Assembly (NCBI GenBank): GCA_950022295.1
Contig: OX465599.1
Coordinates: 288,631,501-288,695,500 of the forward strand
Direction: 5' to 3'
From: Bromus sterilis
Lineage: Eukaryota; Streptophyta; Magnoliopsida; Poales; Poaceae
DNA length: 64,000 nucleotides
Shown here: piece by piece, positions 12,162 through 23,688 of the stretch
Position numbering within the stretch: the stretch's first letter is position 1
Layout of the letters: each line of letters begins with the position of its first letter
Made by a program: the position numbers and the translations under genes
Notes under the pieces: generated by a model
What the model saw: the letters and a program-made list of their open reading frames with translations, nothing else
What the model was told of the DNA's origin: nothing
Database searches by the model: none

Positions 12162-13836
12162 GATGTCACGAGAGTTTACTTCTCGCCCCTCGTTGGTTAC
12201 CCAAAGTGGAAGGTGAGATGTAGCGTAGCAGCAAATTTCCCTTAGGAAAGATGCTAAGGTTGAGTTGAACCAATAGGACTCCAAGATCGACAAGAAGGTG
12301 GTGAAGTGAACAATGGCGCCGTTCACAACCGAGGTTGCTAACTTCACCTGGACCTGCACACACAACAGATAGCTTTTCTCCCAACGAGTATAGAGGAGTT
12401 GTCAATTCCTCCGGCCTTGTTGTTTACAAAGGATAAAACGCACGGGATAATAATGATAGTGATAGCAATGGAAAAGTAGATAAAGCAGTAAATTGATAGA
12501 GGGTGTAAACAGTATTAGAAATATGGACCGGGGTCCTATGATGTTCACTAGTGATGTCTCTATCCCAAAAGACGATAAAATAGCCATGCGAGGTAAACAA
12601 ATTACAGCTGGGCAATTGACAGGATTATGTGCGCAAACCAATGCTAATTATGCTATAAAGAAAGGAAGAGGCTCAAAAGCTTGGGCGGTATGCCAAATCA
12701 AGTAGACCGAAATCCATCTGCATCTACCTACTAATCATCCACCTTGAGATATCTATCCAGAACATCTCGCTTGTATTAAGTTGCTAATCCCACCCAAAGT
12801 GTAAACTCAAAGCAACAAACAACTGCATTAAAGAACTTTGTGTAAAGTAAACAATCCTTGGACCCGCAAGTACAAGCACCGTTGTTTTCCCCCTTGTGGC
12901 AACATCACATCCCCTAGACTCATGTTTCTGTCACTCAAGCTAGTCATCGGGGGGCATGAACCCACAATCATGCATAACGCTCCCTCTTGGAGTCACTACC
13001 TACTACTTGGCCAAAGCAATAAACAGCAACGAAGAACATGCAAGAATTAGTCAAGAACATAAATATAAAAGAGGAGAATCAAAAATAATACTCAAACAAA
13101 ATCTGAACATAATCTCATAATCCATCGGATCCCGGCAAACTCAGCATAGCAACAGCAGAAATATTACATATGTGCCTCGATCATGTAGGGCATCTCACGA
13201 GGTCTAATCCATGAAGAACAAAGAGGGGAGGAGAACATCACATAGCTACTGATCATAGACCCATGGTCCAAGGTGGACTACTCACGGTTCATCCGGGAAG
13301 TATCCATGGTGGTGGAGAAGCTGTCGGAGGTGGTTCCTCCCTCCGGCAGGGTGCCGGGAAGAGGTCTTCTGGTTCTCCCGATCTTGGAAGCGCGGCGGCG
13401 GCAGACAGAGGAGAGATCGCGAAAAAGGGTTCCCTTCTCGGGGTTTTTGCGTCATGGGGAATAAATAGGCGAAGGGGGTCAGCCAGGGGGGCCACCAGGG
13501 GTCCAGGCGGCCCCCTGGCGCGGCCCCACCCTAGGGCGCGCTGGGAGGGTGCCTGGGGCCTTGGTGGGTGCCCTCTGGCCCTCCTCGGTGATTCCCGAAG
13601 CTTCCGGTACGCTGATTTTTTATTATATTTTTCCCGAATTTTTGGAGCACTTTTAATATGGGGGAAACCTGAAATAGAAAAGCAGCAGAAAACAGGAACT
13701 GGCACTGGAGTGCACTGAGTTAATAGGTTAGTCCAAATATGATCAAAAGTGTATGGAAGTTCATCCATATCATAGCAATATCACACAAAAGAGGCATGGA
13801 GCAAGCAGAAATTGTAGATACGTTTTGGACGTATCA
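12161..13836 (-). repeat. Element B 5' LTR
   Basis: Bounded by TGATGTCACG at 12161 and ...GGACGTATCA at 13836, about 1.68 kb, preceded in element direction by host DNA and followed by the primer site. It contains the uninterrupted sequence (around 12720) into which A inserted in the other LTR copy. Confidence 0.88.
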
Positions 13837-14210
13837 TTCACCTTTAATCATGTCAAACAATTCATCGATTTTCATGGTCGGTTTTTTATTCTTTTCTCCT
13901 GTAATGGAGTTTACCTTTTTTATTGTTGATCTCTCAACATGCCATTGGGCATGATCCTTTTGCATATGATCAAGCAAAAAAAATCTTCAGTAATCCATCT
14001 TTCCATAATGATTTTTACGCAATAGTGTTTTACATAGTTTTTGACATGAAGGATTAACCATCCCTCCATTATATGATTTGAAAAAAAAATTGCATCTTTC
14101 ATTCTATCCCATGCAAACGCTAGGGGCTCACGATCTTCCTGCTTAAAACCAGTAATATTAGAACGTAGTTGCATTATTCTAGCAAGTGAGCAAAACTTAG
14201 TCATAAACAT
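13837..14210 (-). pseudogene. Athila-type gag fragment (element C, disrupted by B)
   Basis: Minus-strand open frame with LARIMQLRSNITGFKQED and FAWDRMKDAI, followed by a decayed 'NHIMEGWLILH' segment, matching the Athila gag core. It begins immediately outside B's LTR, so B probably inserted into it. No LTR or primer site can be assigned. It differs enough from both A and B to be a third element. Confidence 0.65.
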
Positions 14211-14417
14211 GTTGTAACAAATGATTCTTGAAGTAATGAATCATCTAGGCAAGACTAGATGCCATTATTTATCTCTTCCTCTCATGCAGGGAATAACTAC
14301 CCAGCGTTTCCTTCGCAGCAAATGAGGGGCAACATAATCCAGTTTTGATCGAGCCTTCCTGTCCTTGGTATCCGGCTGAGAGTTATACGCAGAGAAGAAA
14401 GAACCGGAGGGAGTACA
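14211..14417. other. Unassigned DNA with a MITE-like end
   Basis: No gene seen. It ends at 14405-14415 with CGGAGGGAGTA, which looks like a Stowaway terminal sequence; I could not find its partner upstream. Confidence 0.35.
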
Positions 14418-14924
14418 TTCTTAAGAAGTTGGTTCTAATTCTTTCAACATGCAAAGTATCCACCTCGTTGTTCCCATTAAATCATGCATTTAAGTTTTCT
14501 CTTTCATTCGACCATGCATAACATGCCACATAAGAAAGCTTTCATTTATTCCGCATGTGCATGCAACCTATCATAAATAAATACTCCATGCTCCCCACTA
14601 CTACTAATTCTCTCAACATACACACACTCCACCTCATCATTCATGCCACATCACCCTCCACTATCATATTTCTCTCAACATGCAAGCATGCCACCTCATC
14701 ATCCTACATGCATGAGAAAGACCCACATCAATATGCCACTATGCATAATAAAAAAACATGCTACATGCATGCATGGGAATTTTTATTTTATTATGATATT
14801 TATATTAAATCCATATATTAGTTCAAAAGTTATTATTTCAAATATACATGCTTCATATAACCAAACATTTTCATTGAAATATTTTGCCAAAAACTTCTGC
14901 AACAACGTGCGGGGCATCATCTAG
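14418..14924 (+). mobile_element. Helitron-like non-autonomous element 1
   Basis: Starts TTCTTAAGAA (a 10-bp palindrome) and ends GTGCGGGGCATCATCTAG followed by T. A 3' CTAG end just after a GC-rich hairpin-prone stretch, with insertion between A and T, fits plant Helitrons. The second copy at 15656-16051 starts and ends in the same way. The 5' end begins TT rather than the canonical TC, so the left edge may be off by one or two bases. No protein coded. Confidence 0.55.
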
Positions 14925-14992
14925 TATAATAGTGTTTAGATCACTATTTTAGTATTCTAAACGCTATTATATTTCTTTACAAAGGGACTATT
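14925..14992. mobile_element. Stowaway-type MITE fragment
   Basis: ATAGTGTTTAGATCAC and its near-inverted copy TCTAAACGCTAT flank a short loop, ending TTACAAAGGGACTA, the decayed form of a Stowaway end. The left part is cut off where Helitron-like element 1 ends. Confidence 0.5.
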
Positions 14993-15594
14993 ACTTTTGT
15001 TATGCACTCAGATTTATAAGCGATTTTTTATAGAAAATCAAATTATGGGTTACTTATCATTTTTTTGTATGCAATAATTTTTTTATGAATGCATATATGT
15101 AGTTGCTGTCATTGTTTTATGTTTAGTAACACATAATATCTCCATTGTCTCTACTCAACATTATTTTGTCTCATATCGTCTCGTCGATATACTGTCAAGG
15201 TAATAAATTAATAAATAAAAAATCACACTCATATTTTAGACTTGTCATCAAATTTTCTTAGATTATTTACTCTCAACAACATTTATTTCAAAAATAATTT
15301 TATAAAAGACTATGGGGTTGTTGCCCACAATAAATAATCATAATAATAATAATTTATAATTAAATTATATTATGATTCATAATTTTTTTTATTTAAAACA
15401 TGATATTATTTTCAAACCACAGCAACACGCAGGGTATTATCTTGTATTTATAGAGGATGTGATCAATAGTGTTGAAGATGATCTTAGAATATGTGAGGTC
15501 AATCTTGGTTCCGATGAATACTAATCGGATCCCTGAAAAAAGAATATATAAGTTTTCATTGGACCAAGGATTGGTTCGGTTTTTGTAAACTACA
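14993..15594. other. AT-rich unassigned DNA with a degenerate Helitron-like 3' end
   Basis: No gene seen. At 15421-15446 the sequence CAGCAACACGCAGGGTATTATCTTG resembles, with changes, the 3' ends of the two Helitron-like elements nearby, so part of this stretch may be an older relative whose 5' end I cannot place. Confidence 0.35.
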
Positions 15595-16125
15595 TACTTC
15601 ATTCCTTCTAAAATAAGTGTGGAAGATTTATCTAGTTATGGATGTATACCTTCCATTCTTAAGAAATTGGTCCAAATTCTCTTAACATGCAAAGTGTCCA
15701 ACTCAACATCCCCACTAAGCAATTATCTTAACATGCACATATATGACACCTCATCAAAGGCCCACCACAATATTCATGAGATAAAGGTTATAATTAATAG
15801 TTAATCTCATTCACAACTCAATCTCACCACACATGCCACCACATCAAGGCTCAATCATCATGCATGAGAAAAAATTTATTGTATCATGTCACTTATATTA
15901 AATAAATATTTTCAACTACACAATAATCAAATACAATGTATAATATTCTTTTTAGTTTTAGTTTATATATTATTAATTCAACTATTCATGCTTCCTACAT
16001 TCAAAATATATTGAGGTTGAATCCCGCAGCAACGCGCGAGGTATCCTCTAGTAGACTTAGTTTTAAATTTAGATACATCAATATCTTGACTAATTTGCGA
16101 CACTTATTTTGGGACGGAGGAAGTA
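15595..16125. mobile_element. Stowaway-type MITE split by Helitron-like element 2
   Basis: The left arm (from 15597) and the reverse complement of the right arm (to 16123) match over about 55 bp, sharing AAAATAAGTGT and GATGTAT in register, with TA on both sides. The two arms are separated by the element at 15656-16051. Tc1/Mariner-type terminal sequence (GGGACGGAGGAAG). Confidence 0.65.
15656..16051 (+). mobile_element. Helitron-like non-autonomous element 2
   Basis: Starts TTCTTAAGAA and ends GCGCGAGGTATCCTCTAG followed by T, parallel to element 1 and similar to it in the first 60 bp and near the end. Preceded by A and followed by T, as expected for Helitron insertion. It sits within one arm of a Stowaway MITE, which fixes both its edges fairly well. 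Confidence 0.58.
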
Positions 16126-16477
16126 CAATACTATTCAAGCCACAATTTTCTCTTTTCTATTTTCTTTTCATATAAAAGGTGAAAAGGTAAGAATTAACCA
16201 TATTTACTATTTAATAAAATCAACACTTTAGAATTATTTTTATCTTCAATTAAGGCATAAGAGAAACCATGTTAAAATCATCTCTAGGAGGACCATTAAA
16301 AGCTCACCGTCCCTTCATTTTTTTGTGACCATTTTACGATTTTCTGCAATTTTCGAGTCTTAATAGATCCGCTAATATAAAGGCGGACCATAAGTTATAA
16401 GAATGACACGAATGTTGCTTACATCATGGCTAAGGCTGTTTGGGTACAACTTCCTCTTCAACAACAGGAGGTAGGGG
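16126..16477. other. No recognisable feature
   Basis: AT-rich DNA; nothing seen on either strand that I can name. Confidence 0.5.
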
Positions 16478-17290
16478 TCATTTTCTTGAAAACCAAGGAG
16501 TCGACATTATGACCGACAAGAGCCGTAAAATGAAGTGCATGTAATATATGAAGCTATATACCTCAGGAGACGGATGCGCGACGTAAAATGGAGCCAAGCC
16601 TATCTTCTGGGTTTCATCCTGGGTTTCCCCGAGCATCTTCTTGCAAGCCTTCAAAAGTTCAGAAGAATCTAGCTCTTTGCAAGAGTACCGCATGGGGTCA
16701 TTTGGGCCGGTGTAAATGGACATGAGTCGGTCCCATATGCTCAAGGGTTGGACTTGCCAGCCCACCCAGCACCGGGTTAGGTCTGTAGCAAGGAGCACAT
16801 GAGCAAGTAGCACCTTCATTCAGTCGATAACAGGTTTGAACTTGGCCCTGGCCTTATCAGAGGGAATAGAATTCAAACCCTCATGATAGACAAGCCGTCT
16901 GTCGCGAAAGCCGGGAAATTGAATTCCACTCTCTGGAGTTGTATCCATGCAGTAGAAGATTGAATTCTACCATGTCTTCACATGGCTGGCTAGCTTCATA
17001 GCGGGATACATGCTCTTGGCACGACGTTGAACCGTGACTCCCCCGCATTCAAGGCTGGACCTCCAATGTACTCAGTTTGCCTATTGCAGTAAAAGAACAC
17101 CGCAAACAGAGAAATGGTCAGCTTTATTCGAAGGTAGACTTCACAAAGGACTTGGAAGTTGCAGATGTTTAAAACGGAGTTGGGATTCAGATCTTGGGGG
17201 TGTAATATGTAAGAACCCAAAACGTTCCTGAAGAACCTGGACCCGGGGGGTCGAAATCCCCGGGTCAAGTGGTTCACGAATATCACCACC
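16478..17290 (-). pseudogene. Decayed plant transposon protein ('putative gypsy-type transposon' family)
   Basis: Read on the minus strand from 17290: LNPNSVLNICNFQVLCEVYLRI, then the patch GGPALNAGESRF, and after stops and frame changes WVGWQVQPLSIWDRLM, YTGPNDPMR and LLKACKKMLGE. The order and spacing match the N-terminal part of the family annotated in plants as 'putative gypsy type transposon' (Transposase_28-like), recognised from memory. Several in-frame stops (for instance before the Met at 16819) make it a pseudogene. D inserted a few hundred bases upstream in its direction. Confidence 0.5.
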
Positions 17291-17560
17291 TCTCCCTCTT
17301 GAGATTGTGATCGGGTCTCGTCTCATGGAGCGCGCCCGTGGATCTCTTTCCAAGGAGGCAGGAGTCCTTCATTATCAAGTTCCTCTAGCTTGAGTTAAGT
17401 AATTTGGGTTTTAGTCCAGTTGGCTATCAGGGTGCTTTTGGGAGCCGACTTCTCGATCGGTTGGGATTTCTTTCCCTTGAGATCCTGAGTGCCGACTTTC
17501 TTCTCCATAATAGCAGAGCAATACTTGCTAAAAACTACACAAAGCCGGCTAACAAAATGG
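17291..17560. other. Left flank of the D nest
   Basis: No coding sequence recognised. Probably leader sequence of the decayed transposon just downstream on the minus strand. Before D inserted it joined the sequence at 58771. Confidence 0.4.
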
Positions 17561-17565
17561 TCGGG

Positions 17566-20500
17566 TGTAAGGCCCGATATGTGGTACTGTTCCAGATCTA
17601 GGTGTTTCCACCCAGATCCGGGGACGAAGCACATATCGGTCCCACCGCGACATATGACAATGACATATGCCCCGGATTTCCAACATGATACCACAACATT
17701 ACAGATACAAGGATACAACATCTCATACAATCGGCATACAACTGCCTTAATACAATACAATACAATAGCGGAAGATATATGTCCGAGTACAGACTACAAT
17801 CAAATGCCTAGTGGCAAAGAGAAAATCATCGATCCCCATAACCACACGGGTCCAGGCCCTCCGCCGGGATCCGCCTAACTAGTCGTCGTCGAGTATCCAC
17901 GTGAATCGTCGATCACCATACCTGTTGCCGATCAAGAACCCTGAAAAGAGTTTGGGGGTAGTATCATGAGTACAAAAGTACTCAGCATCCAACTGTAGTG
18001 GTCAACTGACCCAGCAAGGACTTCATCACTCGTCATTCTAGGACAACGAGTAGTTTACGGTAAGGATGGGGTAAGTGGTGAGGTTTCTGCTGCACTAGCA
18101 TTTATGAAGTGGCTAACGATCTAGAGAGTAAGATAAGAAGCCGAGCATTCGATGAGGAATCGCCTCCAACAAGTCTTGCTATCAACTACTTACGCAAGCA
18201 TAACACCTATCCTATCCTTGTCCTCCTCTTCGCATCCCGACGAAGAAGAAGCAGTCAAGGCACACACACGTTGATCAAGTTATATTAAGATTATCTAAGT
18301 GGTTGTTGTCTATGAACAAGGAGTAGGTCTCAAGTCGTCCATAACCGTTGACACGGCTTCTCGAAAAGATTTAACCCTGCAGGGGTGTACCAACTGCCCA
18401 TTACAAGGCTCTGCACGCACACCCATCTCTCTCAATTGCTACCCATCACAGGCAACCATTTTATGATTTAGTTCCGAGAGATCCGAAACGACAGGTCCCT
18501 CTAGCTAAAAACGAACAAATCCGGGTGGCCCTCGGGGAGTCGACACCCAATCCAAAAGTCGGCCACGCTCTCGGATCGGCCTCTTCCGTATGACGCAGGT
18601 CGGATTGCCGGTAAATCACACATGGTAAATCGGGTCCTAGCTGATCGGGTGGACCAACAAAGAAACCATGTCTCCACTGGCCCAAGTTGTTTTAAAACTG
18701 CTGGGGGCCCAACCAAGCACACACACGGTTTTCAAATGGTAAATCAGCTTGGGCCACCACTAGAAATGTTTGAAGCTAGGTAGGTAAGAAAAGGGGACCC
18801 CATAAAATCCCACACGCGGTTAGGCACGCTCAGTCTTAAAACCAATACCCGGAACTCGGATCCTAGGTGACTCGAATGGAACAAAGCGTCGGGGCGGGAT
18901 AGCCTAGACCTTCCATCCTTCGTCGAATAAAGTCAACATTATAATAATCATATCATCAACAACAATATAATAATGTGATAGCCCAAACCAAGGAGTAACA
19001 GGGTAACATCGTAGCATCCTACGCATGCATACTAAGCAGGGGCTGAGCAACGAGCAATAGTAACATAGCAGTACAAGGTTTGATGGGAAGGGACATGGCT
19101 GTATCGGTTTGCAAGAGGTTGTAAACATGTGGTAGGATCAAACATCGAACCTAACCTAGACTAGCATGCAAACCGCTGGTGGAAATAGAATGGATCATAA
19201 GTAATGTATAGTCCTTGCCTGTTGATAAGTTGGGTTCCGAAGGTGTAGTTGATCGCAAGCTCGCATCGTCTCCGAAGGTACCCGCGGAAGCACACAAGAT
19301 GGTAAACACTGGAAATCAATCAACGAGCAAGCATCTATTACTACGAGGAAAACACGAGCAAGCATCAACAAGAAGGCAACATGAGACATCGCACCTACCG
19401 TCGAGAGCGGTCACTAACAGGTTAAGTGGAGTACTCGTCACACACGACGATAATGCACATTTACGATGGTTCAGGTTGTTTAGTTACAGGTGATCAACAA
19501 AGGTTGTTAACATGGCAACTCAATCAAGCATGGCATAGCACACAAACATGGCAAGAGGTTAAGCATAAGAGAAACTATCTATGCTAGTCAATTGAAGTGA
19601 GGCACAAGCCTAAACATGGCATACACTAAGTGCCCCACGACAATTAAAGCATTTGGTACTGGTCTGTCCCTAAACATAATTTTATTATTTTTATTAGCAA
19701 GCAAGAGCATCATAAACACAATCTACATGCAATTCTAGTCAAGTTACATATAAAGAACATTTTTATCAGAGCAACGGTTAAAAAGTTATGGCAGATTACA
19801 ATTACAGTGGCAAGGGTTGTAATTAACAGTAAAACATCATGTAAACAAAGTCAAACATGGCAAAAGAGCACATTTTATTAATCTACACGAAAAACTAAGC
19901 AAGTTTCATGTTTAAAGCGACGCGATCCGAGCTATCGTTAAAAAGATACCGCCCTCGCAAAATCCTATGTTTTTCTGTAATTATTTAATGTGCAAAATAA
20001 TTGCTAAACACTCACTGGGCCGAAACAGCACTAACGGGCCTATACACGTGAGCGCAGAATAAATAAACCACGCACAGGGCGTTACATAGCCATAAGGTTA
20101 AAGGGCCAAGCCCAACAGTAGCTAAAGGAAAAAGGAAAAAAAGAGAGAAAAAAAGGGAGGGGCTCACCCCGTGGGCTAGGCCCAAGATGGCAGCTGGGGC
20201 AGAGGTAGGCCGGCTGGGCGTGCTGGGCCTTGGCGCACGGACCCACGTCGATGGGAAGGCCCAGCCAGGCGCGACTGGAGGGAGGCAGGGGGTCGTCCCG
20301 ATCGGGTCTTCCCGACGGGCGACGGCCACGGCGGCTGGTGGCTCTCCGGCGGCCGGGAGAGGCCGGGACGGCCGGGAGGCGGGCGGAGGAGGTCGAGGAG
20401 CGCGAGGGGCAGCCGGATCTCGCCGCCAGGGTTCGGGATCTTGGCCGGAGAGGGTGGTGCGGGGTCGAGCCGGCGGTTGGGGAGCTTCGAAGCTCCATGG

Positions 20501-21112
20501 CCATGGCGGCAAGAACACGGGGGAGAGAGCAGGGTTAGATGGGGAAGAGAGAAGGGAAAGGTAAGAGAGGAGGGCGCGCGGCGCGGAGGTGCAGACCTGC
20601 GGGGCTCAGCGGCTCGCCGGCCGGGGCTACTCCGGCGACGGGCGTGGAGGTGCTCGGGCGTGCAGGGAAGAGAGGAGCTCCACGGGGCTGAGGTTGGGGC
20701 GCGTCTGGACCGTTGGATCGACCGATCCGACGGTCCCGATCGCAGGAAATTAGGATTTCGGGATTTTGGGATAAACTGGGCAAAGTGGAGGGGTGGCTGC
20801 AATTTTGGACTAGGGAAACCCTAGAAAGGGGTGGGAGTGTGGTGGTCTTTATATAGCCCAGATGGCTGGCAATTTGCAAAAACATCTCCGGTTTTTCTCT
20901 CGCGCGCGCGGTGTTTACGTTTCTGACCGCCGGGGGTCCGCAGTACCTCCGATTCGGGTAAAACTTCGAACTGAGCGATCGGCGCGTCGAGCCGACGGCG
21001 TTCACCTCGCGCTGGAACCGTTCCGAGAACATTTTCCGGCGCGCTATAAAAATATCCCGTTTACTTATTAAAAGGGGTTTTTGTTCCGTTGGCTCCGGCT
21101 GGTCTCGTGCGG
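17566..21112 (-). repeat. Element D 3' LTR, part 1 (left of E)
   Basis: Aligns with 46934-48374 and 56448-58545. It contains the intact equivalent of the LINE insertion site near 19007-19020 (TAACAGGGTAACATCGTAGC). The GC-rich stretch at 20180-20820 and the minus-strand TATA-like TATATAAAG near 20850 are repeated in the other LTR (TATA near 58291). The last 5 bp, TGCGG (21108-21112), are the E target duplication. Confidence 0.9.
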
Positions 21113-23647
21113 TGTAACGACCCAATTTACACAGAATTGAAGTCTCTGTGCTCAAGTGTCAGTCCCTGGATCGAACTCACTGGCACACATAGTATCATAG
21201 ATGTATATCAAAGTACAAGTGCATCATTATTACAACGTATGATCCAGAGTAAAGCAAATAACAAGTTGCATAGATCAAGGCTAGCTTATTCAACATAAAT
21301 ATAGCGGAAGCAAAAGCAAGTAACGTGGAGTCCCATCAACAGCCACATGCGAACATGTTAAGTGTAGACCCGCAACCCTAAACGCACCTTACTGGTCGTC
21401 TGACAAACCTGGAACACCGAAGGTTATAGCCCGACAACGGGTCAGTACATCTGATTTGTACGGCAAGTGTCACGGAAAAGTTTATATAAAGGACCTACAT
21501 CTACATGCAAGGTAAGTCAAAGGAAAGGCTTGTGGTTTTGTTTTGCAGAAAAACAATTTTCTCCTGAACTAAACTAGTCAAAAAATTAAGTTGAATTCTA
21601 CCTGAAACACACAGCAACTCATGCTACTCTTTCCCACCAAAATTATTATTAAGTGTTCATCTGTCAAGATCATTCAACAACAGTACCGACTAGTTGCTCA
21701 AAGTTCGTCTGTAACCGTGGACACGGCTAATCATGATCAGTTTATACGCTCTGCAGAGGTTGTACACGTTCCTCACTGGACTCAACCCAAAGATTGAGAC
21801 AAAGCCTTTCTGAAGAGGTTGCCTCCACCCTTTGGTAGCCGGTACACCTAACACACATCTACATCAGCTAGCTACCAGGTCCAGGTTCCCCACAACATAC
21901 TCATGCTAAGCCAGAGCCCATATAGCCAGTGGTTGTACACGGAAGCTACTGGTAATATTGCATGTCTGATCTTTTTGAGCCTGGACGGCGCCCACTGCGT
22001 TCAGAGGGTAGACACCATGTCGCACCCGGTTCACCACCATAACAACCATTGGGTGCATTTAACCCCGGCACTGTCCTTAGACAAGGCACAGCTACCAGGA
22101 TGCAACCCGCCCGTCCAGAAGTGATTTCTATTTATTATAAAGTTGCTACACAAATTATTAAATAGCTCACATGCACTCCATGAAATTCTCACAACCCAAT
22201 CCACGTCTATAAAGCATAGCAATAAAGTAACAACACGTGCTAGGTTGATCTACAAATACAAGTCAAGACATGTGGCTATCCTAACTGGTTTGCAGCAACA
22301 GTAAGTAAACTACCTATCATGCAATAGGGTGATATTCTTAACATAATGCATATAGAAAATATAGGTATGAGTATGGTCAAAGCATCACTTGCCTTCTTGC
22401 TGTTTCTGACGTTCACAATCCTAACAAAACGAGGCGGCGCACTCCGGACAATCTATACGAGCAAACATAGCACCAATCAACATATATTCAATACAATTAT
22501 GCACAAACAGTAATAAACATACAAAGAACAGTAGCTAAACTTGAAGTACTTGCCAAAAGAAAACTAACGCAAAAAGAAACGGCGCAAACGGGAGCACCGT
22601 TAAAAAGATACGGCTACCGGAAGTTCAAATTTGGATCTGCTCGGGATTCAAATTTGAAAACTTCAAACTTCTGTAAAACTTAGTCTACTGGCTAGAAAAT
22701 TTCACCACGGTCGCAACGCAACTGGAATCACTCAATTTCGAGTTACGGTTAAAAAGTACTCTCAAAAACGGTACCGTGCGATTTCGGGGTCTAAACTGCG
22801 AAAAGGACCGATCTGTAAATAAAATAACGTGCGAAAAAGTGATCGGGTCCCTAGCGGATCCGAAAACGGATCTCGCCGGAATTCCGGCCGGCGGCGCGGC
22901 TCGGCACAGCGGGAGGCGGCGGCACGGCCAGCAGCCCACGGCGGCGGCGCGGCGGCGAGGACGAGCGGCGCGGGGTGGCGGCGATCAGGCTCACCGGCGG
23001 CGATCGGGCGGCGGACGGGACGGCGGACGGCGCGGGTTCGGACGGCGGCGGCGGATCGGGTCGGGAAACCCTAATCCCCGCGGGTCCAAGGGTTTTTATA
23101 ACCCGATCCGCGGAGTTTTTTTTTAAATCCGAAATAAAAACAAATTCGGCCTCGCGGAAAAAAAACAGAACGACCCATTAGGCCCAAAATAATTTTAGAA
23201 AAATCACGGAATATTATTTTTAATTTCCGTCTTCGCCAATATTTTCAAAATAATAAAACTGAGTTTTTGGATTTACCAAAATGTTAAATAAAAATAAAAA
23301 CTTTTCAACTTATTTTCAAATATTTTTCAATACTTTTCTGGCATTTTAAAAATACCGAAAAACTCCGAAATTGATTTTAAAACTTTTCCGGAGCATAAAT
23401 AAATTCCCAAAATATTTTTAGAAAATATTTATAACCCCAAAGTAAATTTAATAAGTCTCCCAAAAATATTTTAAAATATTTTCCAACATTTAAAAATGGG
23501 GATAAGTCCTTTTATATCCTCTCCAGCGAACTGCCATGTGTTGAAAAATGTGTAAAAATATTTTAAAACTCCAGAAAAATGTGGAAACAGCATGAGATGC
23601 ATATGGTGATCTATTAACATCCGAATTTAGAAAATTGGGATGTTACA
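21113..23647 (-). repeat. Element E 3' LTR
   Basis: TGTAACGACC...GATGTTACA, 2535 bp, aligned with the 2551-bp copy at 43569-46119. It has a GC-rich block (about 22850-23080), with a TATA-like TTATAAAAACC on the minus strand near 23089-23100 (also near 45565-45576) just before a conserved AGGGTTTCCC. The left half has the module shared with D and F (see findings). Confidence 0.9.
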
Positions 23648-23688
23648 AACCTACCCCCCTTAAGATGAATCTCGTCCTCGAGATTCGG
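23648..23688 (-). other. Element E polypurine tract and adjacent palindrome
   Basis: Minus strand CTTAAGGGGGGTAGG directly before the 3' LTR. It is preceded by GAATCTCG AGGACGAGATTC, an almost perfect inverted repeat. The same palindrome type occurs at the same place in D and F. Confidence 0.7.

Larger units (their letters stand above)
5883..13836 (-). mobile_element. Element B: non-autonomous Athila-type element (gag and partial protease, no pol)
   Basis: Minus-strand LTR element interrupted at its left end by element A. Read in its own direction: 5' LTR (13836-12161), duplicated primer site, gag, protease fragments, then about 2.9 kb of non-coding DNA in place of RT, RNase H and integrase, a polypurine tract near 7018-7005, and a 3' LTR cut by A. 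I found no RT, RNase H or integrase motif in any frame between 7019 and 9900. The organisation suits a gag-only derivative that would need pol from a partner such as the A type. The LTRs are clearly homologous but differ by scattered substitutions and small indels, so it is not recent. Confidence 0.82.

Noticed and set aside
18461..19493. Small ORFs repeated at 47824-48123 and 56587-56929
   Set aside because: They lie in the two copies of the D LTR; repetition reflects the LTR pair, not gene conservation.
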